This document shows positions 1-8,134 of a stretch of 32,610 nt of DNA, one piece after another. Made by a program: the position numbers and the translations under genes. The notes beneath the pieces are model-generated. The model was not told where the DNA came from and searched no databases. It was given only the letters and a program-made list of their open reading frames with translations. The DNA is taken from the NCBI GenBank assembly GCA_964465375.1, contig CAYXIJ010000024.1, positions 1 to 32,610 on the forward strand, written 5' to 3'. Position 1 is the stretch's first letter; each line of letters begins with the position of its first letter. The DNA is from CAJWKT01 sp964465375 (GTDB lineage Bacteria; Pseudomonadota; Gammaproteobacteria; Steroidobacterales; Rariloculaceae).

Positions 1-115
1 TCCGGAACTGGCCGATTTTCGCCGTTAAGGAGGTTCTTAACGTGACCGAATCGAATTTCCGGTTCGTCCCCGAAAGCGGACGTTCAGGATGTCCACTTCT
101 GTAATCGGAATTGTG

Positions 116-238
116 CCGATAGCGCCACCATCTGCCTCCGTTGGGTTGCACCAGAAGATATAGGCCACGCCCATCAAAGAGTTTGTAGGGCCTCTCACGA
201 GGCGTGAGCGAGCGTATTGCAGTATCAGTCAAAGGCAC
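116..238 (-). pseudogene. 5' fragment of a P4-type tyrosine integrase (DUF4102 arm-binding domain)
   Basis: Read on the minus strand from a GTG at 238, the translation opens with MPLTDTAIRSLTPRERPYKL and continues through FDGRGLYLLVQPNGG and RWWRYR. This is the typical start of the N-terminal arm-type DNA-binding domain (DUF4102) of P4-like site-specific integrases. After about 41 residues the family resemblance stops. The frame stays open to the window edge but encodes nothing integrase-like, and the catalytic domain is absent. The fragment lies 87 bp from the 3' end of tRNA-Lys and points away from it, the usual tRNA-att-int order. I infer a decayed genomic island whose integrase was cut by a later rearrangement. 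Bases 1-115 carry no recognisable gene, and 239-325 should hold the old attachment region. Confidence 0.75.
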
Positions 239-325
239 AGAGTTACCCCCGTGATTAAAAACATTAAATACATATAGTTATGTAATTTTATGAATCCCTG
301 TGGACTTACTGGGACATGTTAATGA

Positions 326-398
326 TGGGGGCACTAGGACTCGAACCTAGGACCAGCGGCTTAAAAGGCCGATGCTCTACCACCTGAGCTATACCCCC
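326..398 (-). tRNA. tRNA-Lys(UUU)
   Basis: The minus strand folds into a full cloverleaf of 73 nt. The acceptor stem GGGGGTA pairs with TGCCCCC, with one G-U pair. The D stem is GCTC/GAGC, the anticodon loop CTTTTAA gives anticodon UUU, and the T arm is CTAGG-TTCGAGT-CCTAG. The outermost anticodon-stem pair (27-43) is a T-C mismatch. The discriminator is A and is followed by TCA, so the terminal CCA is not encoded and must be added enzymatically. The gene follows queC by 61 bp on the same strand and may share its transcript. It abuts an integrase remnant, so its 3' half is the likely integration site. Confidence 0.95.
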
Positions 399-459
399 AA
401 ACGAGCAATCAATGCTAGAAATTAACAGTCACAAGAAAGGGGTAGGATGATACCGAATT

Positions 460-1134
460 TTACGTCGATTGATAGCGGGTTGGGTCATCAACCCCTGCCT
501 TAACAAATCCTACTCTACGCAACTTGCAGGCATCACAATAACCGCACGCTCTACCTAACTCATCTGCCTGGTAGCACGAAACAGTCAAACTATAATCGAC
601 TCCTAGGGCCACGCCAGCCTGAATTATTTCCACCTTTGTCATTCTGACCAATGGCGCCTCTATCCTGACCGGTCGACCCTCCACGGCACCTTTAGTAGCA
701 AGTTTAGCCAGTGCCTGAAAGGCATCCACAAATTCTGGGCGGCAATCCGGATAACCTGAATAATCGACTGCATTTACACCAATGAAAATAGTTTCTGCCC
801 CAAGAATTTCGGCCCACGCCAAGCTGATAGATAAAAATACCGTATTGCGTGCTGGTACATAGGTCACTGGAATTCCTTCTTCTTCTTGCCTTGGGAGCTT
901 GATGCCTTCATCGGTAAGCGCGGACCCACCAAGTGTCCCTATGGGAATTCTCATAACTCTATACTCTTCAGCACCGAGTATCTCTGATACCTTCTTCGCA
1001 GCAATAAGCTCTGATCGATGTCGCTGACCATAATCAAATCCTAACGCAAAACACCGAAAGCCCTGACTCAGAGCTAGTGCTAAAACAGTGGATGAATCCA
1101 TCCCGCCAGATAGCAATACAACGGCCTTAGACAC
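460..1134 (-). CDS. queC: 7-cyano-7-deazaguanine (preQ0) synthase QueC
   Basis: The 224-residue protein matches the usual size of QueC, which converts 7-carboxy-7-deazaguanine to preQ0 using ATP and ammonia in the queuosine pathway. The N-terminus carries the PP-loop ATP pyrophosphatase motif SGGMDS at residues 9-14. The C-terminus carries the zinc-binding cysteines Cys187, Cys197, Cys200 and Cys203 in the arrangement C...CGYCDAC. The gene starts 2 bp after queE, which makes the QueC substrate, so the pair is almost certainly translated from one message as the distal end of the tol-pal operon. No truncation or unusual feature is visible. tRNA-Lys follows it. Confidence 0.97.
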   Translation of the reverse strand: MSKAVVLLSGGMDSSTVLALALSQGFRCFALGFDYGQRHRSELIAAKKVSEILGAEEYRVMRIPIGTLGGSALTDEGIKLPRQEEEGIPVTYVPARNTVFLSISLAWAEILGAETIFIGVNAVDYSGYPDCRPEFVDAFQALAKLATKGAVEGRPVRIEAPLVRMTKVEIIQAGVALGVDYSLTVSCYQADELGRACGYCDACKLRRVGFVKAGVDDPTRYQST

Positions 1135-1136
1135 GC

Positions 1137-1808
1137 TTACCGCCCGGGCTCATTGCCCCAAAGAACCTTGTGCAGCTGTACCTGCATTCTGACCGATAAG
1201 CGATCTTCAAGAATCCATTCAGCTAGTTTCTCAGGTGCCAATTGATCGGCACTCGGCGAAAGAAATACGGGGCACTCACATTTGATACGATTCTCCAGGA
1301 TATCCCGCGACCATTCGTAATCAGCGCGATCACAAATTACAATCTTAAGAGAGTCACTCCCTGTCAACAGGGGAATATTTTCCCAACGATTCCGACTCTC
1401 CTCGCCGGATCCAGGTGCCTTCAAGTCCATAACGCAGCTGACCCGTTTATCTACAGCATCTATACCTAAAGCGCCGCTAGTCTCTAGAGATACTGCGTAC
1501 CCTTTATCACAAAGAGCCGCCAAAAGATCAAGGCATCGCGATTGAGCTAGTGGCTCACCACCTGTAACGCAAACATGCTTAACCTTGTACCGACTGATCT
1601 CTGAGAGGGTATTTTCGATGGAATACCAATCTCCACCGGAAAATGCATATGTTGTATCACAATATTTACAGCGTAATGGGCACCCCGTTAACCTTATAAA
1701 TATGGTAGGCCAACCAGAAAATTGTGCCTCGCCTTGTATAGAGAGAAAAATCTCGGTGATCTTTATCCGGCTCTCTGGAAAACCTTCTGGATTCGAATCC
1801 GCACTCAA
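1137..1808 (-). CDS. queE: 7-carboxy-7-deazaguanine synthase QueE (radical SAM)
   Basis: QueE is a radical S-adenosylmethionine enzyme that contracts the ring of 6-carboxytetrahydropterin to give CDG, the substrate of the next gene, queC. The protein has 223 residues. The cluster-binding motif CxxxCxxC is Cys43, Cys47 and Cys50, preceded by the family signature SIQGE and followed by TGGEP near residue 84. The start codon is TTG at 1808. It overlaps the cpoB stop codon in the tetranucleotide TTGA (1805-1808), which indicates translational coupling. No ATG or GTG lies upstream of the conserved ITEIFLSIQGE region, so TTG is the best start. The same gene order, cpoB-queE-queC, is found in Pseudomonas. 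Confidence 0.95.
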   Translation of the reverse strand: MSADSNPEGFPESRIKITEIFLSIQGEAQFSGWPTIFIRLTGCPLRCKYCDTTYAFSGGDWYSIENTLSEISRYKVKHVCVTGGEPLAQSRCLDLLAALCDKGYAVSLETSGALGIDAVDKRVSCVMDLKAPGSGEESRNRWENIPLLTGSDSLKIVICDRADYEWSRDILENRIKCECPVFLSPSADQLAPEKLAEWILEDRLSVRMQVQLHKVLWGNEPGR

Positions 1809-2638
1809 CCTGGCCCCTGATTTATAAGTTCCAGCCGCTGAACCGCCAATCGTGCTGCCGTTGTGTCCGGATACTCACGAACAACGCGCTCAAGCGCGGT
1901 ACGCGCATCATCCCAACGTTCAAGCTCGTAGTAACAGAAACCAATTTTCAATACTGCACCAGGAACTTGCGCTGAATCCGGGTAAACATTGATTACTTTC
2001 TCAAACTCAGACAAAGCAGAACTAAAATCTTGCTGTACATAACGAGTTTCTGCTAGCCAATACTGGGCATTATCAGCCAGAGGACTGGTCGGAAAAGCCT
2101 GCAAAAACTGGACAAAGGCGTTTCTTGAATCTACATATTGACCAGCCCTTAGAAGATCAATTGCAAATTGGTAGTTATCCCGGTCTGTGCCAGCGGGCAC
2201 TGGAAACTCTGAAGCCACGGTTGTTCCGGATAAAAGCCCACTACTACCATCTGCCGCCGTTGAGTTATCCCCGCCCGCAACCGATGGATCCGAAGCAAGA
2301 GAGGGTGCTACCGGTCTTGCTGAACGACTCTCTAACACCTGCAGGCGTTGGTCTACATCAAGATAAAGGTCTCGTTGACGACTCGAACCACCATCCAGCT
2401 CAAAACGCAAGGTCTCAATTTCTCCCCTTAATGCTGCCGTCTGAGATTGAAGTTGATCTACCTGATTAGCTAATTCTATTAGACTCTGATTATTAATGAC
2501 CCGCTCTACCCGAATTAGACGCGCCTCCATATCGGTTAACCTTAAAAAGACTGGATCCTCAGAAGGAGCTAAGGTCGTACAACCGGTCATCAGTAAACCC
2601 ATTGTACTAAAAAGAAAAAAACCACTTTTAGGCATCAT
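1805..2638 (-). CDS. cpoB: Cell division coordinator CpoB (YbgF), TPR lipoprotein
   Basis: CpoB is the periplasmic partner of the Tol-Pal complex. It links outer-membrane constriction to septal peptidoglycan synthesis by PBP1B. The 277-residue protein has an N-terminal export signal ending in MTGC with Cys20 as a likely lipidation site, so here it appears to be a lipoprotein. Residues of about 30-85 are a heptad-rich coiled coil (trimerisation domain). A low-complexity Ser/Ala/Gly linker follows. The C-terminal half holds three TPR repeats, with phrases such as YWLAETRYVQQDFSSALSEF. AGAAGG lies 8 nt upstream of the first ATG and supports that start. The gene follows pal by 18 bp and overlaps queE by 4 bp. 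Confidence 0.93.
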   Translation of the reverse strand: MMPKSGFFLFSTMGLLMTGCTTLAPSEDPVFLRLTDMEARLIRVERVINNQSLIELANQVDQLQSQTAALRGEIETLRFELDGGSSRQRDLYLDVDQRLQVLESRSARPVAPSLASDPSVAGGDNSTAADGSSGLLSGTTVASEFPVPAGTDRDNYQFAIDLLRAGQYVDSRNAFVQFLQAFPTSPLADNAQYWLAETRYVQQDFSSALSEFEKVINVYPDSAQVPGAVLKIGFCYYELERWDDARTALERVVREYPDTTAARLAVQRLELINQGPG

Positions 2639-2656
2639 GTTAACTGCCTTCTAAAT

Positions 2657-3214
2657 TTATTGCCGGTAAACCAACTCAACGCGACGGTTCTGTCCATATG
2701 AATCTTCATCACTACCAAACACTGCCGGGCGCTCTTCTCCATAACTTACCGTACCCATTTGGTCTGAGGAGGCGCCCTGCAATAAAAGTACCCGCCTCAC
2801 TGCCTGAGCACGCCTCTCTCCAAGTCCAATATTATATTCCCGGGTACCTCGCTCATCCGCATGCCCTTCCAAGCGAAGTTGTGCGCTTTGATTTGCTAAA
2901 AGGTACTCACCGTGTGCTGCCAATAAGTCCCTAAACTCTGGCAAAATCTCACTACGATCAAAATCAAAATAGACTACGAGCGTATTCAGCAAAGACTCCC
3001 CAGCAATACTGCCAGGCCCCTCACTAAAAACCCCAATACTTCCAGCTCCACCGGTCCCGGCAGTACTAGCCGTTTCACTCGACCCTTCACCCCCAATAGG
3101 AGGCGCAGCGGAAGCCGAACCAGCTGTAGAGGGCTGTGTGGCTGGCTCACCACCGCAACCCACGAGAGCAAATGTGACGGTAAAATAGACGCCTAGCCAA
3201 AGTTTTTTAGTCAT
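2657..3214 (-). CDS. pal: Peptidoglycan-associated lipoprotein Pal
   Basis: Pal anchors the outer membrane to peptidoglycan and binds TolB in the Tol-Pal complex. The 185-residue protein has a lipoprotein signal with lipobox LVGC (Cys20), then a Gly/Ser/Ala-rich linker to about residue 75. An OmpA-like C-terminal domain follows. It begins with VYFDFDRSEI and contains the peptidoglycan-binding signature GHADERGTREYN, then LGERRAQAV. Size and domain order are normal for gammaproteobacteria. It lies between tolB (66 bp upstream) and cpoB (18 bp downstream). The 66-bp gap is the longest inside the tol block and may hold a promoter. Confidence 0.97.
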   Translation of the reverse strand: MTKKLWLGVYFTVTFALVGCGGEPATQPSTAGSASAAPPIGGEGSSETASTAGTGGAGSIGVFSEGPGSIAGESLLNTLVVYFDFDRSEILPEFRDLLAAHGEYLLANQSAQLRLEGHADERGTREYNIGLGERRAQAVRRVLLLQGASSDQMGTVSYGEERPAVFGSDEDSYGQNRRVELVYRQ

Positions 3215-3243
3215 AATTCAGGGCCTCAAAATTAAAGGAAACC

Positions 3244-3272
3244 ATTTTTTAGTGCATCACCAAAGGCATCAA
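3244..3272 (-). promoter_or_regulatory. Possible internal promoter upstream of pal
   Basis: On the minus strand TTGATG (3272-3267) is followed after 17 bp by AAAAAT (3249-3244). Each hexamer matches the sigma-70 consensus at four of six positions. The position, in the tolB-pal gap, fits an extra promoter allowing high pal expression, but the match is weak and proves nothing by itself. Confidence 0.22.
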
Positions 3273-3279
3273 GTGTAAT

Positions 3280-4623
3280 TCAGATTCGTGGAAACGGCGA
3301 CCATACTGGCTCGCGAACCTCCCCCTCAACAGAAACGATCTGCCGGTGGATCCTCCCATCCGCGCTGACTGATGCTAAAACGCCTCTTCCCCTCTGTCGA
3401 GTTGCATAGATAATCTGGGCTCCATTAGGAGCAAAGCTTGGCGATTCGTCGAGCATTCCGTTGGTGAGAACTTGAGTTAAACCTGTGATTGGATCAACAA
3501 CTGCGATCCGAAAATTACCCTGGACCTGATGTACAACAGCAAGCTCTTCGCCTGAAGGAGAGATTCTCGGTCGTGCATTGTAGTTCCCCTCAAATGTGAC
3601 ACGTACAGCCCGCGCACCAGGCCTATTAGCAACCTTATATATTTGGGGACCGCCGCTGCGATCCGAAGTAAAATAGATGGTTTCACCATCTGGGGAAAAA
3701 ACTGCCTCCGTATCAATAGATGGGTGACGAGTCATACGGGTAAGAACCTGACCAGCCAAATCCAAGCTGTAGATATCCAGATTGCCGGGCTCCATTGTTA
3801 GAGTCAAAAGAAGCTTCCGTCCATCAGGGGAAAAAACTGGTGCGCCATTGATACCTGAGCGCGCCGAAACCTTGTCACGCACACCCGTTCTGAGTGTTTG
3901 GACGTAAATAGATGAACTCTCTCCCTCAAAAGAAACATAGGCTATCTTGCGACCATCGGGCGACCAAGCAGGTGACATTAAAGGCTCCGGAGAATCTGCT
4001 ATTACTCGCGCGTTAGCGCCATCAGAATCTGAAACAATTAGACGAAAACGCCTATTTGGGCCCGCCCTGTCATCACTTACATAGGCAATCTGAGTCTCAA
4101 ACACCCCAGGCAAACCTGTAAGATTACGAAAAATCATGTCGCTAATCCGATGACCGGTAGCCCTGAGCTCGGACCGACTTGATGTAAGTCGAAAGCCGAG
4201 AAGCTGCTCGCCACGTAAGGTGTCAAACAACTGAAATATTGCCGTATAACGATCGGGCGAGTCCTCAATTAACTGACCAATTACGAGGACATCTACATCC
4301 AGAAGCTGCCAATCTTGAAAATTTACATCTACTGGTAATGTCGGGTGTGTCAGCATATCTGACTCCGAAATCGCCTGAAAGCGCCCACTCTGCGTCAAGT
4401 TTGAAGTAATAAGGTTCGCCAGATCCATTGGGGGTTCCGCATCATTACCCTCCCAACCAAAAGGTACTACCGCCATCGGTACCGGGCGCTCTACGCCCTG
4501 CGTAATTTCAATAAGAAGTTGGCCATTGCTGACTTCACTCAGGATTGAGAAAAATAACCCTAAAGCACACGCTAGACTTAGTACCTGAGCCTTAAATTTT
4601 AAATTTGTTAACTCCATATTCAC
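3280..4623 (-). CDS. tolB: Tol-Pal system periplasmic protein TolB
   Basis: TolB is the periplasmic beta-propeller that shuttles between Pal and TolA/OmpF during outer-membrane constriction. The 447-residue product starts with a Sec signal peptide ending near residue 33 (VSNGQ), so the TolA-binding N-terminal segment would be exposed on the mature protein. Residues of about 40-165 are the N-terminal alpha/beta domain. The rest is a six-bladed propeller with repeated blade motifs: SPAWSPDGRKIAYVS, PVFSPDGRKLLLT, AVFSPDGETIYFTS and PSFAPNGAQIIYAT. The frame begins with GTG at 4623. An ATG two codons later (4617), preceded by GGGTG, is an equally good start. It lies 14 bp after tolA. Confidence 0.96.
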   Translation of the reverse strand: MNMELTNLKFKAQVLSLACALGLFFSILSEVSNGQLLIEITQGVERPVPMAVVPFGWEGNDAEPPMDLANLITSNLTQSGRFQAISESDMLTHPTLPVDVNFQDWQLLDVDVLVIGQLIEDSPDRYTAIFQLFDTLRGEQLLGFRLTSSRSELRATGHRISDMIFRNLTGLPGVFETQIAYVSDDRAGPNRRFRLIVSDSDGANARVIADSPEPLMSPAWSPDGRKIAYVSFEGESSSIYVQTLRTGVRDKVSARSGINGAPVFSPDGRKLLLTLTMEPGNLDIYSLDLAGQVLTRMTRHPSIDTEAVFSPDGETIYFTSDRSGGPQIYKVANRPGARAVRVTFEGNYNARPRISPSGEELAVVHQVQGNFRIAVVDPITGLTQVLTNGMLDESPSFAPNGAQIIYATRQRGRGVLASVSADGRIHRQIVSVEGEVREPVWSPFPRI

Positions 4624-4637
4624 CCGTAATGATCCAA

Positions 4638-5516
4638 TTACGCCTCAGGATTAAAAAGAACCTGAAGGTTTCTTTCAAAAAGTGCTGGGATCGGCGGTCT
4701 TGGCAGAGGGGACGCCCTGCGTACTGCCGCCTCAATCGAGCGTACTACTGCCTCGTCGCCATTGCACTGACCAATTCTCACATCAATAACATCTCCACTG
4801 GGAATTTGGGTCACATTTACGACACATTCTAATCCTGGTACAGCGCTGGCAGGGCGAATCCAGTTCTGGTTAATCCGATTCTCAATCAATCGGATATATT
4901 CATCTAAAAGACCCGCCTCTTCCGCATGCAGTCGCTCATCTTCTGCCACTAGTGCCTGCTGAAGTTCAGCTTCCAACGCCGCCTGGCGAGCAGCCTCCTG
5001 CTCTTCCTGTCGACGACGCTCCTCTTCCTGTGCTCGGACTCTAGCTATGCGCTCTTCTTCCAACCGTCGTTCCTGCTCAGCCTCCTTGCGTCTCTCCTGC
5101 TCCTCCCGAGCGAGTCGTTCTTCTTGCTCACGCTGACGTTGAAGGTCAGCGATTCTCAGTTGCGCCTCTCTGGCTTCATTTTCACGCTGTCGCTGCTCTT
5201 CCTGCTGTTGCTGCCTAACCACTTCTAGGCGCCGCTGCTCAGCCTCTAATTCACTTCTGGCAGCTTCAGCCTGCTCTCGCGCTAAACGCTCCTGTTCCTG
5301 TTGGCGGCGCACTTCCTCCTGTTCCAGCTGATCTAGGCGCTCTATTTCCCTTTGAATTAATGATTCGTCTACCACTGTAGCCTCAATGGCAATCTGGCGC
5401 GCAATGGGCGTGCGCTCAGTGAAGCGCTCAGCGTACACCAAAAGTGCCAAGACTGAGCCATGCAAGAATGCTGAAAGTAACACAATACCGATATGCTGAC
5501 GCACAAACCCACCCAT
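4638..5516 (-). CDS. tolA: Tol-Pal system protein TolA
   Basis: TolA spans the periplasm and is driven by TolQR using the proton-motive force. The 292-residue protein has one N-terminal membrane anchor (about residues 10-28). A long charged helical region from about 45 to 195, very rich in Glu, Gln and Arg, follows, and then a compact C-terminal TolA III domain. The last domain has the two family cysteines (LECVV and GQCNGD) that form a disulfide, and the INQNWIRP motif. The protein is much shorter than E. coli TolA (421 residues). Its helical region is Glu/Arg/Gln-rich rather than the Ala/Lys-rich type of E. coli. GAGG lies 6 nt before the ATG. It follows tolR by 21 bp. Confidence 0.95.
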   Translation of the reverse strand: MGGFVRQHIGIVLLSAFLHGSVLALLVYAERFTERTPIARQIAIEATVVDESLIQREIERLDQLEQEEVRRQQEQERLAREQAEAARSELEAEQRRLEVVRQQQQEEQRQRENEAREAQLRIADLQRQREQEERLAREEQERRKEAEQERRLEEERIARVRAQEEERRRQEEQEAARQAALEAELQQALVAEDERLHAEEAGLLDEYIRLIENRINQNWIRPASAVPGLECVVNVTQIPSGDVIDVRIGQCNGDEAVVRSIEAAVRRASPLPRPPIPALFERNLQVLFNPEA

Positions 5517-5537
5517 AAAAAACCTCGTTCCGCGCTC

Positions 5538-5981
5538 TCAAGGCTCGCGCAAAGAATCCAGTGGATCAGTGATAAAGCCCACCTTATCCGCGCCTGCCTG
5601 CTGCAACAAAACCATCGCAGTTACAACCCTTCCATATGGGACCACCCTGTCCGCTTTAACCAGAACTGGGGTGCCCGAATTCCGGCGAATTACTGCCGCA
5701 GTCCTCGCGATTACTGTAGTTTCGTCAATGGCCTCTTCCTCGTCACCACCTACGTTCAGGTATAGCTTGCCTTCGTTATCAATACTCAGCACTAGCGGCT
5801 CATTATCTTTTAACATTTCAGGGTCCAAGGCTTCTGCGCCAGCGCGAGGGAGTTCAACCTTTATACCTTGAGTCAACAGCGGCGCTGTTACCATAAAAAT
5901 AATCAACAGTACGAGCATGACATCAATATATGGCACAACATTAATCTCGCCCATAAAGCGTCTCTTGGCGGACCTTTTCAT
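5538..5981 (-). CDS. tolR: Tol-Pal system protein TolR (ExbD family)
   Basis: TolR forms the inner-membrane proton channel with TolQ. The 147-residue protein has a basic cytoplasmic N-terminus (KRSAKRRF), a single transmembrane helix at about 18-38 containing the proton-relay aspartate in PYIDVML (Asp20), and a periplasmic ExbD-type domain. The length is normal. Its ATG overlaps the tolQ stop in ATGA (5978-5981), a sign of coupled translation that matches the fixed stoichiometry of the complex. Confidence 0.96.
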   Translation of the reverse strand: MKRSAKRRFMGEINVVPYIDVMLVLLIIFMVTAPLLTQGIKVELPRAGAEALDPEMLKDNEPLVLSIDNEGKLYLNVGGDEEEAIDETTVIARTAAVIRRNSGTPVLVKADRVVPYGRVVTAMVLLQQAGADKVGFITDPLDSLREP

Positions 5982-6661
5982 GGCGTATCACCTCGCGCTG
6001 CATTACGATGCAAAATCGCAGAAAATTCTTCCATAAATGCATCGTAACGTACCTCAAGCCGCCCAACCCGATCTGCGTAACGATTGAATGCTATGACCGC
6101 TGGAATTGCAGCAAACAGTCCCATTGCCGTAGCAATTAATGCTTCTGCTATTCCCGGGGCAACCAATGCAAGAGTTGCACTTTGCACATTCCCCAATGCT
6201 TGAAAAGAATTCATGATTCCCCAAACTGTCCCAAAGAGACCAACGTAAGGACTAGTGGATCCTACCGTGGCAAGGAAAGCTAGATTGTGTTCCAGGCGAT
6301 CCATCTCCCTCATTTGTGATACGTACATAGCGCGTCGTGCGCCTTCAAGCACTTGATCCGCGCCCAAAGATTCCTTTTCAAGTCGAGCAAATTCTCGAAA
6401 ACCTGATCCAAAAATTCCCGCCATCCCCAAATCACCCTCGTCTCCCTCGGCAAGACTCTTGTAAATTGTGGTTAAGTCACCCCCAGACCAAAAACTTGCC
6501 TCAAAAGCATCCGCAGCACCGCTTGCCTGCTTCAGCAATCGACGCTTTTCTATAATTACCGCCCACGACGCGATTGACACCAATAACAAAAGCAGCATCA
6601 CCAACTGCACCACGAAGCTGGCCTCTAGGACCAATGAAATAAATGATAAATTGGTGTTCAT
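5978..6661 (-). CDS. tolQ: Tol-Pal system protein TolQ (MotA/TolQ/ExbB family)
   Basis: TolQ is the polytopic stator subunit that energises TolA. The 227-residue product has a first transmembrane helix at about 14-34. A cytoplasmic loop follows, then two further helices, the first beginning at FLATVGSTSPYVGLFGTVWG and the last within IAEALIATAMGLFAAIPAVIAF. These are the family's conserved pore-lining motifs with polar Ser/Thr. A purine-rich GAGAAGAGAAG just before the ATG supports the start. It follows ybgC by 12 bp and overlaps tolR by 4 bp, the canonical order. Confidence 0.97.
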   Translation of the reverse strand: MNTNLSFISLVLEASFVVQLVMLLLLLVSIASWAVIIEKRRLLKQASGAADAFEASFWSGGDLTTIYKSLAEGDEGDLGMAGIFGSGFREFARLEKESLGADQVLEGARRAMYVSQMREMDRLEHNLAFLATVGSTSPYVGLFGTVWGIMNSFQALGNVQSATLALVAPGIAEALIATAMGLFAAIPAVIAFNRYADRVGRLEVRYDAFMEEFSAILHRNAARGDTP

Positions 6662-6673
6662 CTTCTCTTCTCG

Positions 6674-7093
6674 CTAAAAAATAAGTTTATCGACTAAGAC
6701 CCCAGGAGGCCGCCGGGATTTCTGTGTCTCTATATCCATGCATGTCACCTCACAAACACCTTTGCAAATAGCCTCGCCCACACTAGAATCTTGATAAATA
6801 CTTTGCTCAAAGAAAAACCTGGCGCCACTTGCTTGAACATTATCCACAGCTACATCAAGTAGGTTATCTAGCTTCGCAGGAGAATTAAATTTTATCTCCA
6901 TTCGCGCCACGACCAACACAATACCCATCTTGTCGCGTAATTCCTTGTGCACAATTCCTTGCAGCCGCAGCCACTCTGTTCGCGAACGCTCCAAAAAACG
7001 AAAGTAACTTGCGTTATAGACGATTCCCTGGGCATCAGTATCTTCCAGGTAAACGCGCACTGGTAAAATATACCTACTCAACGCCTTACTCAT
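6674..7093 (-). CDS. ybgC: Tol-Pal associated acyl-CoA thioesterase YbgC
   Basis: YbgC is a small hot-dog fold thioesterase encoded first in the tol-pal cluster, implicated in envelope phospholipid or acyl-CoA metabolism. The 139-residue protein carries the 4-hydroxybenzoyl-CoA-thioesterase-type signature EDTDAQGIVYNASYFRFLER, in which Asp18/Asp20 lie in the active-site loop. Length is typical. The ATG at 7093 lies inside the end of ruvB (8-bp overlap). The preceding TAAGG, within the last ruvB codons, acts as the ribosome binding site, so translation is coupled to ruvB. Confidence 0.94.
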   Translation of the reverse strand: MSKALSRYILPVRVYLEDTDAQGIVYNASYFRFLERSRTEWLRLQGIVHKELRDKMGIVLVVARMEIKFNSPAKLDNLLDVAVDNVQASGARFFFEQSIYQDSSVGEAICKGVCEVTCMDIETQKSRRPPGVLVDKLIF

Positions 7094-8111
7094 CCTTACC
7101 TAGTGGTACATTTGTCTGCTCTGGGGGCGTAGGTACCGAAAAACCAAAATGATCATAGGCCAGACGGGTGGCTACGCGCCCGCGCGCTGTTCGTTGAAGG
7201 AGTCCCTCTTGAATCAAAAAAGGCTCTACTACATCTTCCAATGTATCTCGCTCTTCCCCGATTGCAGCAGCCAAGTTTCCAATTCCCACGGGGCCGCCTC
7301 CAAATTTCTTAATGAGAGTCTCAAGCAGTATGCGATCCATATTATCGAAGCCATGTTTATCAACTTCCAGCAAATCCATGGCCGCGCTCGCAACCCTCGC
7401 ATTGATCTGACCATCCCCTTCAACCTCCGCATAATCTCGTGCACGCCTTAAAAGACGGTTAGCAACGCGGGGTGTCCCACGTGCACTTCCGGCTATCTTT
7501 TTAGCGCCCCCATCATCAATATCTAACTTTAGGATTTTTGCTGTCCTCTTGATAATCTTGGTTAAGTCATCTGGCCCATAAAATTCGAGGCGCTCAACAA
7601 TTCCGAAACGATCTCGCAATGGTGATGTAAGGAGTCCAGCGCGCGTCGTTGCACCGACTAGCGTAAAGGGTGGTACATCGAGCCTTATGGGGCGCGCAGC
7701 GGGGCCCTCTCCTATCATAATATCGAGCTTGAAATCCTCCATTGCCGGATAGAGGACTTCCTCTACCACTGGACTAAGCCGATGAATCTCATCTACGAAC
7801 AGAACATCGTTTGGCTCGAGGTTTGTCAGTAGTGCCGCAAGGTCTCCAGACCGCTCCAAAACGGGTCCTGCAGTCTGCCGCAACCCAACTTTCAGCTCAC
7901 TCGCAATAATGTGCGCAAGTGTTGTTTTACCAAGACCAGGCGGACCAAAAATGAGACTGTGATCTAAAGCTTCCCCTCGCTTAAGGGCGGCGGTTAGGAA
8001 AATTTTCATCTTGCGTTTTACGGCTTCCTGGCCGATATAATCTTTTAGACGTTTCGGTCGAACGGATAGCTCAAAAGCCTCGTCCTCCTGCGTGCTCTTG
8101 CTTGCTATCAT
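7086..8111 (-). CDS. ruvB: Holliday junction branch migration ATPase RuvB
   Basis: RuvB is the hexameric AAA+ motor that, with RuvA, moves Holliday junctions in recombinational repair. From the ATG at 8111 the protein has 341 residues. Walker A is GPPGLGKT (56-63), Walker B is VLFVDEIHRL near residue 103, sensor 1 lies in GATTRAG, and the C-terminal winged helix follows. GAGG 8 nt before this ATG favours it over an in-frame GTG six codons upstream at 8129, which would give 347 residues. It starts 23 bp after ruvA and overlaps ybgC by 8 bp. Confidence 0.97.
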   Translation of the reverse strand: MIASKSTQEDEAFELSVRPKRLKDYIGQEAVKRKMKIFLTAALKRGEALDHSLIFGPPGLGKTTLAHIIASELKVGLRQTAGPVLERSGDLAALLTNLEPNDVLFVDEIHRLSPVVEEVLYPAMEDFKLDIMIGEGPAARPIRLDVPPFTLVGATTRAGLLTSPLRDRFGIVERLEFYGPDDLTKIIKRTAKILKLDIDDGGAKKIAGSARGTPRVANRLLRRARDYAEVEGDGQINARVASAAMDLLEVDKHGFDNMDRILLETLIKKFGGGPVGIGNLAAAIGEERDTLEDVVEPFLIQEGLLQRTARGRVATRLAYDHFGFSVPTPPEQTNVPLGKDE

Positions 8112-8134
8112 GCGAGATTCCTCGTTCACCGGAC

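Noticed and set aside
194..208. Inverted repeat CTCACG-AGG-CGTGAG
   Set aside because: It lies within the integrase-derived coding remnant and is explained by its codons; no regulatory context.
5047..5330. Repetitive CTC/CTG-rich stretch as a DNA repeat element
   Set aside because: It is the codon signature of the Glu/Arg/Gln-rich helical arm of TolA, not a separate repeat.
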